Both the position numbers and the translations under genes were made by a program. The notes under the pieces are model-generated. The model searched no databases. It was not told where the DNA came from and saw nothing but the letters and a program-made list of their open reading frames with translations. DNA of 64,000 bases from Lactonifactor sp. BIOML-A5 (lineage in GTDB: Bacteria > Bacillota > Clostridia > Lachnospirales > Lachnospiraceae): the NCBI RefSeq assembly GCF_009677585.1, contig NZ_WKYV01000010.1:1-64000 (forward strand), read 5' to 3'. Each line of letters starts with the position of its first letter. Positions within the stretch are counted from its first letter, which is position 1. Positions 42,636-51,207 of the stretch are shown here, one piece after another.

Positions 42636-43204
42636 TAATCTATTATCAAATATGTATTCCGAACCAATTCTCTTGCAGGTATGCCGTCTGGTGTTTCATC
42701 CAGTTTTAATCGATAACGATCCATCGACATTTTCGTAATAATTTTTATGTTTCCAGATTTAAACACTCGATATTTTCTTAAAAAGAAAATTGGTAGAATG
42801 TAAATCTTATCGGTTTTATCGCAGACTACTCCTATTGCCACAAACAACGCTACTGTCAAAAGAATACCATATAGATTAATGGTTATCGTAAGGACTGTTG
42901 CCATATACGCGATCAAAGAAATGGCAATTTCACCTATAATGTCATCTTCTATTTCGTATTTCACTCTGGTATTAGCTTTTACCCTAGTTATCTGTTTCTC
43001 TATTACCCACGAAACCAGAAACATCACAAGCAAAACCAATAAAATATACCGCTTTGCTAAAAGTGCTTTCAGAATCACTTGCAGACCGGGCACTGTATTC
43101 TTCGTACGAAGTGTTTCTGCAATAATTACACTTATGCACTGTAATAAGTATGCCCACTTATAAGATGCAATATACAGCAGCCATTTTGAAATTCTCGTCA
43201 TCAT
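42635..43204 (-). CDS. kwaA: Kiwa anti-phage protein KwaA-like, multi-pass membrane protein
   Basis: 189 residues with about four membrane helices: YIASYKWAYLLQCISVIIAE, YILLVLLVMFLVSWVIE, IGEIAISLIAYMATVLTITI and YGILLTVALFVAIGVVC, and a short cytoplasmic C-terminus ending RELVRNTYLIID. Size, topology and coupling to a DUF4868 protein fit KwaA of the Kiwa defence system, which forms a membrane assembly that senses infection and recruits KwaB. Its ATG overlaps the kwaB-like stop (ATGA). Order kwaB-kwaA is the reverse of the described one. Identification of KwaA itself depends on the partner more than on sequence. Confidence 0.7.
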   Translation of the reverse strand: MMTRISKWLLYIASYKWAYLLQCISVIIAETLRTKNTVPGLQVILKALLAKRYILLVLLVMFLVSWVIEKQITRVKANTRVKYEIEDDIIGEIAISLIAYMATVLTITINLYGILLTVALFVAIGVVCDKTDKIYILPIFFLRKYRVFKSGNIKIITKMSMDRYRLKLDETPDGIPARELVRNTYLIID

Positions 43205-44127
43205 GATAGAGCCTCTTCTGTTTTTACAATACCTCTTCTTTTTGCAAGTAGTGATTCAAAATACGAGTCAGACATCAGATTAACAATATGGTACAATTGA
43301 GATTTTTCTTTATAATCAATCCTTCCCTCATCGTCAAAATCAATATCTAAGCCCAATTCCTCAACTATTTCTGGAACTTTCTCATAATTGTCAAAAAACA
43401 ATGGCAATCTTCCTTGTGTCATCATGTTTGTAAAACGTTTCATTATTCTAACATCTCGACAGCAATCTTCACTAAATTGCTCCATATTTGCGATTGCATT
43501 CTGCCTAAGAAGTTCCCCCATAGCTTCATTTGTTTTTTGCAGGTACTGATCTCTATAATTAAAGATTCGCTCCAATGAAATATGATTAAAGATATACGCA
43601 ACATCATCTGCATATATCATGTCTACAGTTTCATCAATACCCAAGAAATTGCCATCCATCGCTTTTAATTCATCATTAAAAAATTGAGCAATATATCCAC
43701 TTCTCAATTTTTTCATCTTTGCAAATTGTCGAAAGCAGTAAATGATCTTCTCGTTATATTGAATCTTAAAGCAGTAAAAACTAATTTTGGGTATTTCTAA
43801 GGCCTTCATTTCTTTATAGATTTTTTCATCAGAAATACTATCGAGAAAAGTATCAATTTGTTCGATGCTGTTTTTGTTCAAATATTCTATTTCACCATCT
43901 GCAACCCCTATAGGATTATATTCAACTAATGCTGCGTTATCTAACTGTCTAAGAATATTGGGTATAATCATGCTTAATATATCTGATTGCACCTGAACCG
44001 AAATCTGTGGCTGAAACGATTGCATTTTCACAGAGCTTGGCTTCTTAACAAAATATGCAGATAAAATATTACTATTCTTCGCAGAGTTTATAGCTGTGAT
44101 AAAAGATTTTAATTCATCTTTTGTCAT
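43201..44127 (-). CDS. kwaB: Kiwa anti-phage protein KwaB-like (DUF4868)
   Basis: 308 residues. The central block (KIIYCFRQFAKMKKLRSGYI, AQFFNDELKAMDGNFLGIDE, DDVAYIFNHISLERIFNYRD) is the DUF4868 signature of KwaB, the DNA-binding effector of the Kiwa defence system. Soluble, no membrane helix. ATG 44127 follows GGAAGGA; the longer frame to 44178 lacks a site. A good promoter (TTCAAA, 17 bases, TATAAT) lies 35 bases upstream. It is translationally coupled to the kwaA-like gene downstream. The pair lies between two serine recombinase genes, typical of a defence island carried by mobile DNA. Confidence 0.82.
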   Translation of the reverse strand: MTKDELKSFITAINSAKNSNILSAYFVKKPSSVKMQSFQPQISVQVQSDILSMIIPNILRQLDNAALVEYNPIGVADGEIEYLNKNSIEQIDTFLDSISDEKIYKEMKALEIPKISFYCFKIQYNEKIIYCFRQFAKMKKLRSGYIAQFFNDELKAMDGNFLGIDETVDMIYADDVAYIFNHISLERIFNYRDQYLQKTNEAMGELLRQNAIANMEQFSEDCCRDVRIMKRFTNMMTQGRLPLFFDNYEKVPEIVEELGLDIDFDDEGRIDYKEKSQLYHIVNLMSDSYFESLLAKRRGIVKTEEALS

Positions 44128-44161
44128 TTTCACACATCCTTCCAAATAAAAATATGTAGTA

Positions 44162-44190
44162 ATTATAACACCATTCAAGCAATATTTGAA
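44162..44190 (-). promoter_or_regulatory. Promoter of the Kiwa-like operon
   Basis: Minus strand: TTCAAA (44185-44190), 17-base spacer, TATAAT (44162-44167), giving a leader of about 28 bases before the kwaB-like ATG. Confidence 0.65.
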
Positions 44191-44226
44191 TTAGCATTGT
44201 ATTCAGAGCTATGTGATTAAATATCA

Positions 44227-45708
44227 TTAAATATCATTTACCTCCTCCATCAATTCTCTGATACTGTCCTCAAACAAAAATACAATTTCAACATTCTCCG
44301 GATCATATACATACACACAATCAATAAAAGTCTCAACCATCTCCCTTGTCAGTATCTTGGCCCCGGAATACTTTCCGGAAAGATTTGTCATTTCAACTGC
44401 TTCTTCTCTCAGTTTATCCTGAGCCATAACCTCTGACTCCTGCGTTTTCATCTTCTGCTGAAGTTCTTCAATTCTTATAGTCAGATCATCTTTTATTTTA
44501 ATATAAGCTTCCTTGGTGATCAGATCATCCGCGAATCTCGTATACTGGCGTATCTTTTCCTGCTTCAAAGATGCAATTTCTTTAGAAATGTCATGTGCCT
44601 TCGCTTTTCCTGATTCAGCTTTCCGTCGCGTAACCTTCTCACCTTTATCTCCCAGCCATTGCATAGTATCTAACATCTGATTCAAAGAATATAATACAAT
44701 GCCTTCTATCCGCTTCATGGAATAGTTTCCTTTAAAGCAGCTGGAATGCTTGCCAATTTTTGTACCATGCTCACAGTTCACGATATCTGTGCCGGTATTT
44801 GCTTCATACCGCATCATCAAACGGCAGTTACCACAGCGAAGCTTGCTTTTCAAAGCAAAATCGTAACCTATTTTATAATCAGGCTTTCTCCTGGTTTTGA
44901 TTACAAGGTTCGCCTCTTCGAATTCTTGCTTCGTCACGATAGCTTCATGTGCATTTTCCACTACAACACAGTTTTCCAAAGGCTGTGTTTTTCTGCTCGT
45001 TCTGCCAATAGTGACACCGGTTCTTTTTCCCATCACCATGGCACCCGTATATTCATATCTCTTCAGAATAACGCCCACTTTATTAATATCCCATAGCATT
45101 TCGTGTTCTGCTGTGGCAAACTCAGCTCTTACCGGAATATTATGCAATCTATTATAGACAGATGGAACCGGCACCTTATCCTCATTCAGTACATATGCAA
45201 TCTGTGAAGTAGAACGGCCTTCCAGTGCCAGATCAAATATACGTCTGACTATCTTGGCTGCAGGTGCATCAACTACATATTTCCCTTTTTCCCTTGGATC
45301 CTTTTTATATCCAAATGGTGCTTGTGCTGAACTGTTAATCCCCTTTTTCCATCTTGCCTTATTAGCGCTGCGTATTTTCTTAGACAAATCTCTGCTATAA
45401 AAAGTATTAATCAGGTTGCTCACAGCCATATCAAAACTCATATTGGAATTGCTGTGATTATCACTGTCAAAGCCGTTGTTGATTGCAATAAACCTGACCT
45501 TTAATATTGGAAATATCTGCTCAATGTAATCACCGGCAGTAATATAATCACGTCCCAGACGCGAAAGATCTTTTACAATGATTGTTGATATCCTGCCCGC
45601 TTTCGCATCTTCAAGCATAACTTTAAAAGCAGGACGGTTAAAAGCTGACGTTAGATAACGATACTTTTGAAAACACTGGAAAATCAAGGTTTTTCGAGCG
45701 ACGGACAA
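44227..45708 (-). pseudogene. Large serine recombinase lacking its catalytic N-terminus
   Basis: 493 codons. From TSAFNRPAFKVMLEDAKAGR onward it is a typical Tn4451/TndX-like recombinase: IIVKDLSRLGRDYI, ARWKKGINSSAQAPFGYKKD, zinc ribbon SKLRCGNCRLMM...CEHGT, coiled coil (390-430) and conserved end. The first 60 or so residues with the catalytic serine (RVS) are absent, replaced by an unrelated stretch MSVARKTLIFQCFQ. The break is near 45655, just where sequence composition changes to that of the ICE. The protein cannot catalyse strand exchange. The truncation probably records ICE insertion or an adjacent deletion. Confidence 0.75.
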
Positions 45709-45744
45709 GCAGGGTATTGTACTAAAAACTGAATACGACGCAGA

Positions 45745-45794
45745 AGCGGCGTTTCTTACTCTCTACATGGGAGAACAGGAACGCCGCTTTTTTA
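45745..45794 (+). terminator. Terminator or attenuator upstream of the RepA-like gene
   Basis: Stem AGCGGCGTT...AACGCCGCT followed by TTTTTTA, about 150 bases before the initiator ATG. It may insulate the ICE from flanking transcription or act as an attenuator. Confidence 0.7.
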
Positions 45795-45800
45795 TGCCCT

Positions 45801-45916
45801 TTGTTACGCAGTAGGGGCAGAAAAAGCCTTGCTACAAGCGATTTTGCGGGCGCGTATCTGGCGCGGCAAGGGATTTATACCTTATCCCCCGAAACCGCGC
45901 TTCTACTGCGTAACAA
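45801..45916. repeat. 14-bp inverted repeat upstream of the RepA-like gene
   Basis: TTGTTACGCAGTAG (45801-45814) is repeated as CTACTGCGTAACAA (45903-45916), 88 bases apart, with a nested CCTTGC...GCAAGG pairing. A structured leader RNA, counter-transcript control region or origin component are possible. Confidence 0.55.
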
Positions 45917-45942
45917 ATCCACAGCAAAAGGAGTGATTTACT

Positions 45943-46956
45943 ATGGCAGTTTTCAGAGTGGAACGGAACAAGGGCTACACCGTAATGAGCAACCACCACC
46001 TACGCAACAAGGAGCTTTCCTTAAAGGCAAAAGGGCTGTTGTCGCAAATGCTGTCACTCCCCGAAGATTGGGACTACACCTTGAAAGGCTTATCCCTTAT
46101 CAACCGGGAGAAGATAGACGCTATCCGCGAAGCCATTAAGGAGCTTGAACGCGCCGGGTATATCGTTCGGTCAAGGGAGCGCGACGAGAAAGGACGCTTG
46201 CGGGGCGCGGACTATGTGATATTCGAGCAGCCGCAGCCGCCTACGCCGGATTTACCTACATTGGAAAATCCAACATTGGATAATCCAACGCAGGAAAAAC
46301 CAACATTGGAAAAACCTACGTTGGAAAATCCAACATTGGAAAAACCTACGTTGGAAAATCCAACGCAATTAAATAAAGATATACAAAGAACTGACTTACC
46401 AAAAAAAGAAAAATCAAATACAGATTTATCAAGTACCCATTCCATTCCTATCCTTTCCCCTAACCCCTCTCCTTGCAGAGAAGCGGCTACGCCGCCGGAA
46501 CGGAAAGGAACGGAAGCGGCAGCACAGAGCGCAGTTGATATATACCGGGAAATCATCAAGGACAATATCGACTACCACATTCTCAAACAGGACATGAAGT
46601 TTGACGGGGACAGGCTGGACGAGATTGTAGACCTCATGCTTGAAACCGTATGCACCGCCAGAAAGCGGGTACGGATTGCGGGGGACGACTACCCGGCAGA
46701 GCTTGTGAAATCTAAGTTTATGAAACTGGACGGCGAGCATATCCGCTTTGTGCTTGACTGTATGCGGGAGAACACAACGAAAATCCGCAACATCAAGCAA
46801 TATCTGAAAGCAGCCCTTTTCAACGCCCCGTCCACTATCGGCAATTATTACACTTCCCTTGTCGCCCATGACATGGCAAGCGGCGCACTGTCACCGAAGA
46901 AGCCGCAGTACGGCGACCCGGACTATTATTCATTCAAACCGGGCGAAAGCCTGTAA
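45943..46956 (+). CDS. RepA_N/DUF6017-type replication initiator-like protein
   Basis: 337 residues. The N-terminal winged helix (RVERNKGYTVMSNHHLRNKE, LSLKAKGLLSQMLSLPEDWD) is the RepA_N replication-initiator domain. A middle of eight PTLEN-type pentapeptide repeats (residues 105-144) follows, then a Ser/Pro-rich linker and a C-terminal DUF6017-like domain (VDIYREIIKDNIDYHILKQD; FNAPSTIGNYYTSLVAHDM). Such genes are usually first in Tn1549-like ICEs and may permit replication of the excised circle. AAAAGGAG precedes the ATG. The repeats are also candidate DNA iterons. Confidence 0.82.
   Translation: MAVFRVERNKGYTVMSNHHLRNKELSLKAKGLLSQMLSLPEDWDYTLKGLSLINREKIDAIREAIKELERAGYIVRSRERDEKGRLRGADYVIFEQPQPPTPDLPTLENPTLDNPTQEKPTLEKPTLENPTLEKPTLENPTQLNKDIQRTDLPKKEKSNTDLSSTHSIPILSPNPSPCREAATPPERKGTEAAAQSAVDIYREIIKDNIDYHILKQDMKFDGDRLDEIVDLMLETVCTARKRVRIAGDDYPAELVKSKFMKLDGEHIRFVLDCMRENTTKIRNIKQYLKAALFNAPSTIGNYYTSLVAHDMASGALSPKKPQYGDPDYYSFKPGESL
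46255..46374 (+). repeat. Eight tandem 15-bp repeats inside the RepA-like gene
   Basis: Eight in-frame 15-bp units encode PTLEN/PTLEK/PTQEK variants. At DNA level most junctions form CCAA-(CA/CG)-TTGG palindromes (e.g. TCCAACATTGGA). In RepA_N plasmids the origin iterons lie in the centre of rep, so these may be an origin of replication as well as coding sequence. Confidence 0.75.
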
Positions 46957-46979
46957 AACAACAAAAGGAGGATTTTATT

Positions 46980-47201
46980 ATGGCACAGAAAATGACAGGA
47001 GCATTGGTATTTGACGAGCGCACCGACCGTTACGACATTCGCTTTGACTTAAACAGCTACTACGGGGGCTTGCATTGCGGTGAGTGCTTTGACGTATTCG
47101 TGCGGGGCAAGTGGAAGCCGACCCGGATTGAGTACGGCGACAACTGGTATCTTGTGGGTATCAGAGCCGAGGACTTGAACGGGCTGCGGGTGCGTATCTG
47201 A
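46980..47201 (+). CDS. DUF5348-type small ICE protein
   Basis: 73 residues: MTGALVFDERTDRYDIRFDL...YYGGLHCGECFDVFVRGKW...YLVGIRAEDLNGLRVRI. A compact beta-rich protein found at this place in related elements; function unknown. AAAGGAGG precedes the ATG, 23 bases after the RepA-like gene. Confidence 0.75.
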   Translation: MAQKMTGALVFDERTDRYDIRFDLNSYYGGLHCGECFDVFVRGKWKPTRIEYGDNWYLVGIRAEDLNGLRVRI

Positions 47202-47242
47202 CCGCCGCCCCATAAAGAAACGCGAAAGGAGGACGCGAGGAA

Positions 47243-47719
47243 TTGCAGGACGAAGTAAACGAAAAGACCATAGCCCTTTACATCAAGACCGGGAAGCTGA
47301 CCGCCCAGACGCTCCAAAAGGCAATGAAAGCCATACTGTCAAAGGGCAAAAAGCAGCTTGCAAAACCGCCACAGGGAAAGCAGAGCTTAAAGCAGCTTAT
47401 GAAGCAGAACGCGGGCGTTTCCAACATTGAGATTACCGAGGGCAATATCAAAGCCTTTGAGAGTACGGCGAAAAAGTACGGTATCGACTTTGCGCTGAAA
47501 AAGGACGCAACGGAAAGCCCGCCCCGCTATCTGGTTTTTTTCAAGGGGCGGGACGCGGACGTGCTGACCGCAGCCTTTAAGGAGTTTTCCGCAAAGAAGC
47601 TGACACAGGAGAAAAAGCCCTCTATCCGAAAGCTGCTCTCTACGCTCAAAGAAGCCGCACAGGGCAAGAACGCGGAACGGGCAAAGGTCAAGAACAAGGA
47701 CAGGGAGGTATCGCTATGA
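47243..47719 (+). CDS. PcfB/DUF3801-type conjugation protein
   Basis: 158 residues, basic: IALYIKTGKLTAQTLQKAMK, then GVSNIEITEGNIKAFESTAK and a basic C-terminus (NAERAKVKNKDREVSL). PcfB-family proteins work with the coupling protein and relaxosome in Gram-positive conjugation. TTG start behind GAAAGGAGG. The stop overlaps the VirD4 ATG (ATGA). Confidence 0.82.
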   Translation: MQDEVNEKTIALYIKTGKLTAQTLQKAMKAILSKGKKQLAKPPQGKQSLKQLMKQNAGVSNIEITEGNIKAFESTAKKYGIDFALKKDATESPPRYLVFFKGRDADVLTAAFKEFSAKKLTQEKKPSIRKLLSTLKEAAQGKNAERAKVKNKDREVSL

Positions 47720-49524
47720 AGCCGGAAATCAAGAAGCTGCTTATCCTAAATCTCCCGTATCTGCTCTTTGTCTGGCTCTTTGATAAAGTGGGCGCGGCTG
47801 TCCGTCTATCCCCCGGCGCGGACGCAAGCGCAAAGCTGCTACATCTTGGGGACGGTTTTACCACCGCCTTTTCCAGTATCGCGCCGAGCTTCCACCCGGC
47901 AGACTTACTTATCGGCATTGCGGGGGCGGTCATTGTCCGGCTGATTATCTACACCAAAGGCAAGAACGCGAAGAAATACCGCCGCGGGACAGAATACGGT
48001 TCGGCGCGTTGGGGCGGGGCTGACGACATAAAGCCGTACACAGACCCGGTATTTGAGAACAATATCCCCTTAACGCAGACGGAACGGCTCACCATGAACA
48101 GCCGCCCGAAGCAGCCGAAATACGCAAGAAACAAAAATATTCTTGTAATCGGCGGTTCCGGCAGCGGCAAGACCCGGTTCTTTGTGAAACCGTCGCTCAT
48201 GCAATGTACGTCAAAGGATTTTCCAACGTCGTATATCGTCACTGACCCGAAAGGAACACTGATTTTGGAAACCGGGAAAATGTTGCAGCGGTACAAATAC
48301 CGTATCAAAGTGCTAAATACGATTAACTTCAAAAAATCCATGAAATACAATCCCTTTGCCTATCTGCGGAGCGAAAAGGACATTTTGAAATTAGTCAATA
48401 CCATTATCGCCAACACCAAAGGCGACGGGGAAAAATCCGGCGAGGATTTCTGGGTGAAAGCGGAAAAGCTCTACTACACCGCACTAATCGGCTATATCTG
48501 GTATGAAGCCCCAGAGGACGAGAAGAACTTCACGACGCTGCTTGAAATGATAAATGCGTCGGAAGCCCGCGAGGACGACGAGGATTTCCAGAACCCGGTT
48601 GACCTCATGTTTGAACGTCTGGAAGAAAAAGACCCGGAACATTTTGCAGTCAAGCAGTACAAAAAATACAAACTGGCGGCGGGCAAGACCGCAAAAAGCA
48701 TACTTATCTCATGCGGCGCGAGGTTAGCCCCATTCGACATTAAGGAGCTGCGGGAGCTTATGGAAACCGACGAAATGGAGCTTGACACCATAGGTGACAG
48801 AAAGACCGCCCTTTTCGTGATTATCAGCGACACCGACGACACCTTTAACTTTGTCGTGAGTATTCTCTACACACAGCTATTCAACCTCTTGTGCGACAAA
48901 GCAGATGATGAATACGGCGGGCGGCTTCCCGTCCATGTACGGTGCTTACTTGATGAATTTGCGAATATCGGGCAAATCCCCAAATTTGAGAAACTAATCG
49001 CAACCATACGGAGCCGGGAAATCTCCGCGTCAATCATCTTGCAGAGCCAGTCACAGCTAAAGGCAATCTACAAGGACAACGCCGATACCATAGTCGGCAA
49101 CTGCGACACCACGCTTTTCTTGGGCGGCAAGGAAAAAACCACGCTCAAAGAAATATCGGAGATTTTAGGCAAGGAAACGATAGACAGCTTCAACACTTCC
49201 GAAACAAGGGGGCGGGAGCTTTCGCATGGGCTGAACTATCAGAAATTGGGAAAGCAGCTTATGACGGAAGATGAAATCGCAGTCATGGACGGAGGGAAAT
49301 GTATCTTGCAGCTACGCGGGGTGCGCCCGTTCTTTTCGGACAAATTCGACATAACGAAACACCCGAAATACAAGTACCTATCCGACGCAGACCCGAAGAA
49401 CGCCTTTGACATGGAAAAGCACCTTAAACGCCGCCCCGCCATTGTCAAGCCCGACGAGGTTTTTGACTATTACGAGATTGACGCAGCAGACTTACAGGAG
49501 GACGCAGACCATGAGGAAACGTAG
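47716..49524 (+). CDS. VirD4/TraG-type coupling protein
   Basis: 602 residues. Two N-terminal membrane segments (about 8-25 and 55-78), then a large ATPase domain: Walker A VIGGSGSGKTRFFVKP, Walker B-type VRCLLDEFANIGQIP and the conserved ILQSQSQLKAIY and CDTTLFLGGKE blocks. It links the relaxase-bound DNA to the type IV secretion channel. Overlaps PcfB upstream and the next small gene by 14 bases. Confidence 0.92.
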   Translation: MKPEIKKLLILNLPYLLFVWLFDKVGAAVRLSPGADASAKLLHLGDGFTTAFSSIAPSFHPADLLIGIAGAVIVRLIIYTKGKNAKKYRRGTEYGSARWGGADDIKPYTDPVFENNIPLTQTERLTMNSRPKQPKYARNKNILVIGGSGSGKTRFFVKPSLMQCTSKDFPTSYIVTDPKGTLILETGKMLQRYKYRIKVLNTINFKKSMKYNPFAYLRSEKDILKLVNTIIANTKGDGEKSGEDFWVKAEKLYYTALIGYIWYEAPEDEKNFTTLLEMINASEAREDDEDFQNPVDLMFERLEEKDPEHFAVKQYKKYKLAAGKTAKSILISCGARLAPFDIKELRELMETDEMELDTIGDRKTALFVIISDTDDTFNFVVSILYTQLFNLLCDKADDEYGGRLPVHVRCLLDEFANIGQIPKFEKLIATIRSREISASIILQSQSQLKAIYKDNADTIVGNCDTTLFLGGKEKTTLKEISEILGKETIDSFNTSETRGRELSHGLNYQKLGKQLMTEDEIAVMDGGKCILQLRGVRPFFSDKFDITKHPKYKYLSDADPKNAFDMEKHLKRRPAIVKPDEVFDYYEIDAADLQEDADHEET

Positions 49525-49681
49525 CGCAGAGGAAAAACAAAAGCAGCTTGAACGGTTTTTAATGAATGTTGCGGAAGCCGCCGACGCTGCATTATGGGAG
49601 TATTGGCGGGAAAAGGAAGCGGAACACCGCCGTTTTGCAACGGAGTATGTCACGCGCCGGGGGCTTATCCCTCAACAGTGA
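49511..49681 (+). CDS. Small ICE protein of unknown function
   Basis: 56 residues, charged and helical (MRKRSAEEKQKQLERFLMNV, then YWREKEAEHRRFATEYVTRR). Begins inside the end of the virD4-like gene. Conserved placement in related elements is my expectation, not tested. Confidence 0.55.
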   Translation: MRKRSAEEKQKQLERFLMNVAEAADAALWEYWREKEAEHRRFATEYVTRRGLIPQQ

Positions 49682-49898
49682 CAGCATGGCAGACCGCCGG
49701 GGAGGGGGGGGGGGACAGGGGAAGCTACACTTCCCCTACGCTGCCTTGCGGCAGCTACCCCTTTGTGAACTTGCGGGAAGCGAACACCTTGCTATGCAAG
49801 CTATTCACTTCCCGCAAGTCTGAATAATACCCGTCCGGCAGCACAGCGGGACACCGAAAGGAGGAATCGAAGCAATCACATATATCAATATCGGCTAC

Positions 49899-50048
49899 AT
49901 GATACGCGCCCCTACTTTCCGGCGCAGCACACAGCGGCAGGAGCCGCACCCCCCTACAACTGAATACCGCCGCGCCGCAGAACTTACGCAGCGCGGGGAC
50001 AGCCGCCTTTACCAGAGGGCGGTTTTTTTATGCGGCGGCATACGCTGA
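49899..50048 (+). CDS. Possible 49-residue ORF
   Basis: An ATG-initiated frame (MIRAPTFRRSTQRQEPHPPT...) about 35 bases after a perfect AAAGGAGG. In-frame codons before the ATG remain open back to the ribosome site, so an unusual start is conceivable. It runs through the terminator hairpin, which weakens the case. Confidence 0.25.
   Translation: MIRAPTFRRSTQRQEPHPPTTEYRRAAELTQRGDSRLYQRAVFLCGGIR
50002..50030 (+). terminator. Terminator before the Maff2 gene
   Basis: CCGCC-TTTACCAGA-GGGCGG followed by TTTTTTTA. It would separate the coupling-protein transcript from the secretion-channel genes unless antiterminated. Confidence 0.6.
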
Positions 50049-50102
50049 CCGCCTTTTGTCCGCTTGCCGGACAGCCGCAGACGCGGCAGAAAGGATTTAT
50101 TT

Positions 50103-50318
50103 ATGGCATTTTTCAATAGCGCAGTAGACGTTTTGCAGACCCTTGTTGTAGCACTTGGAGCCGGGCTTGGTATCTGGGGCGTTATCAATCTCATGGAGGG
50201 CTACGGCAACGACAATCCGGGCGCGAAGAGCCAGGGCATGAAGCAGCTTATGGCGGGCGGCGGCGTTGCCCTTATCGGCATGACCCTTGTACCGCTGCTT
50301 TCCGGCTTGTTCGGTTAA
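50103..50318 (+). CDS. Maff2-family protein (pilin-like T4SS component)
   Basis: 71 residues with two hydrophobic helices (VLQTLVVALGAGLGIWGVIN; MAGGGVALIGMTLVPLLSGL) joined by a charged loop (YGNDNPGAKSQGM). It resembles VirB2/TrbC-like small membrane subunits and is the Maff2 protein of CTn elements. ATG 50103 follows AAAGGA; the longer frame to 50064 has no site. Followed by the VirB6-like gene. Confidence 0.83.
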   Translation: MAFFNSAVDVLQTLVVALGAGLGIWGVINLMEGYGNDNPGAKSQGMKQLMAGGGVALIGMTLVPLLSGLFG

Positions 50319-50337
50319 GAAGCGCGGGTAAAGGCTT

Positions 50338-51207
50338 ATGCAGAGCATACTTGACGCGATTAACGAATGGATAAAGGAAATCCTCATAGGAGCCATAAAC
50401 GGTAATCTGTCAACTATGTTCGGGGACGTAAACGAGAAAGTCGGCACTATCGCCGCAGAGGTAGGGCAGACCCCGCAAGGGTGGAACGCAAATATATTCT
50501 CCATGATACAGACCCTTAGTGAGAATGTAATCGTACCCATTGCGGGGCTTGTCATTACCTACGTCCTATGCTATGAGCTTATCAGCATGGTAACGGAAAA
50601 GAACAATATGCACGACGTTGACACTTCCATGTTCTTCAAGTGGGTGTTCAAGGCGTTTGTGGCAGTCTACCTTGTGACGCACACCTTTGACATCACTATG
50701 GCGGTGTTCGATATGGCGCAGCACGTTGTTTCCGGCGCGGCGGGGGTAATCGGCGGCAGCACAGAGATTGATGTTGCCGCCGCCCTTGCTTCCATGCAGG
50801 ACGGGCTTGACGCTATGGAAATCCCCGAACTGCTCTTACTTGTCATGGAAACAAGCCTTGTGAGCTTGTGCATGAAAATCATGTCCGTACTGATAACCGT
50901 TATCCTCTACGGGCGCATGATAGAGATTTACCTTTACTGTTCGGTATCGCCTATCCCGTTTGCAACAATGACGAACCGGGAATGGGGGCAGATAGGAAAC
51001 AACTACCTCAAATCCCTGTTCGCTATCGGTTTTCAAGGCTTCCTCATTATGATATGCGTCGGCATTTACGCGGTTCTGGTAAACAACATGATAATAGCGG
51101 ACAATCTGCACAGCGCGATATTCTCCCTTGCAGCCTATACCGTTATCCTCTGTTTCTCCCTGTTCAAATCCGGCGCACTGGCGAAGTCGATATTCTCCGC
51201 GCATTAG
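50338..51207 (+). CDS. VirB6/TrbL-like conjugation membrane protein
   Basis: 289 residues, about six membrane helices (e.g. VIVPIAGLVITYVLCYELIS; LMKIMSVLITVILYGRMIEI; SLFAIGFQGFLIMICVGIYA; LAAYTVILCFSLFKSGALA). The SPIPFATMTNREWGQIGNNY segment is typical of this ICE family. Likely forms the inner-membrane channel. Start ATG 50338 lies 19 bases after the Maff2 stop. Confidence 0.83.
   Translation: MQSILDAINEWIKEILIGAINGNLSTMFGDVNEKVGTIAAEVGQTPQGWNANIFSMIQTLSENVIVPIAGLVITYVLCYELISMVTEKNNMHDVDTSMFFKWVFKAFVAVYLVTHTFDITMAVFDMAQHVVSGAAGVIGGSTEIDVAAALASMQDGLDAMEIPELLLLVMETSLVSLCMKIMSVLITVILYGRMIEIYLYCSVSPIPFATMTNREWGQIGNNYLKSLFAIGFQGFLIMICVGIYAVLVNNMIIADNLHSAIFSLAAYTVILCFSLFKSGALAKSIFSAH

Larger units (their letters stand above)
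49682..50102. other. Structured intergenic region between coupling and pilin genes
   Basis: 421 bases. It has an 11-G run (49704-49714) and four strong hairpins in a row: GGGGAAG/CTTCCCC (49718-49736), GCTGCC/GGCAGC (49740-49755), ACTTGCGGGAAG/CTTCCCGCAAGT (49769-49819) and, inside the last, CTTGC/GCAAG. A terminator lies at 50002-50030. A strong AAAGGAGG at about 49857-49864 precedes a possible short ORF. Confidence 0.6.

Noticed and set aside
45801..46139. Frame overlapping the start of the RepA-like gene
   Set aside because: Out of frame with the well-supported initiator gene; starts inside the inverted repeat and has no ribosome site.
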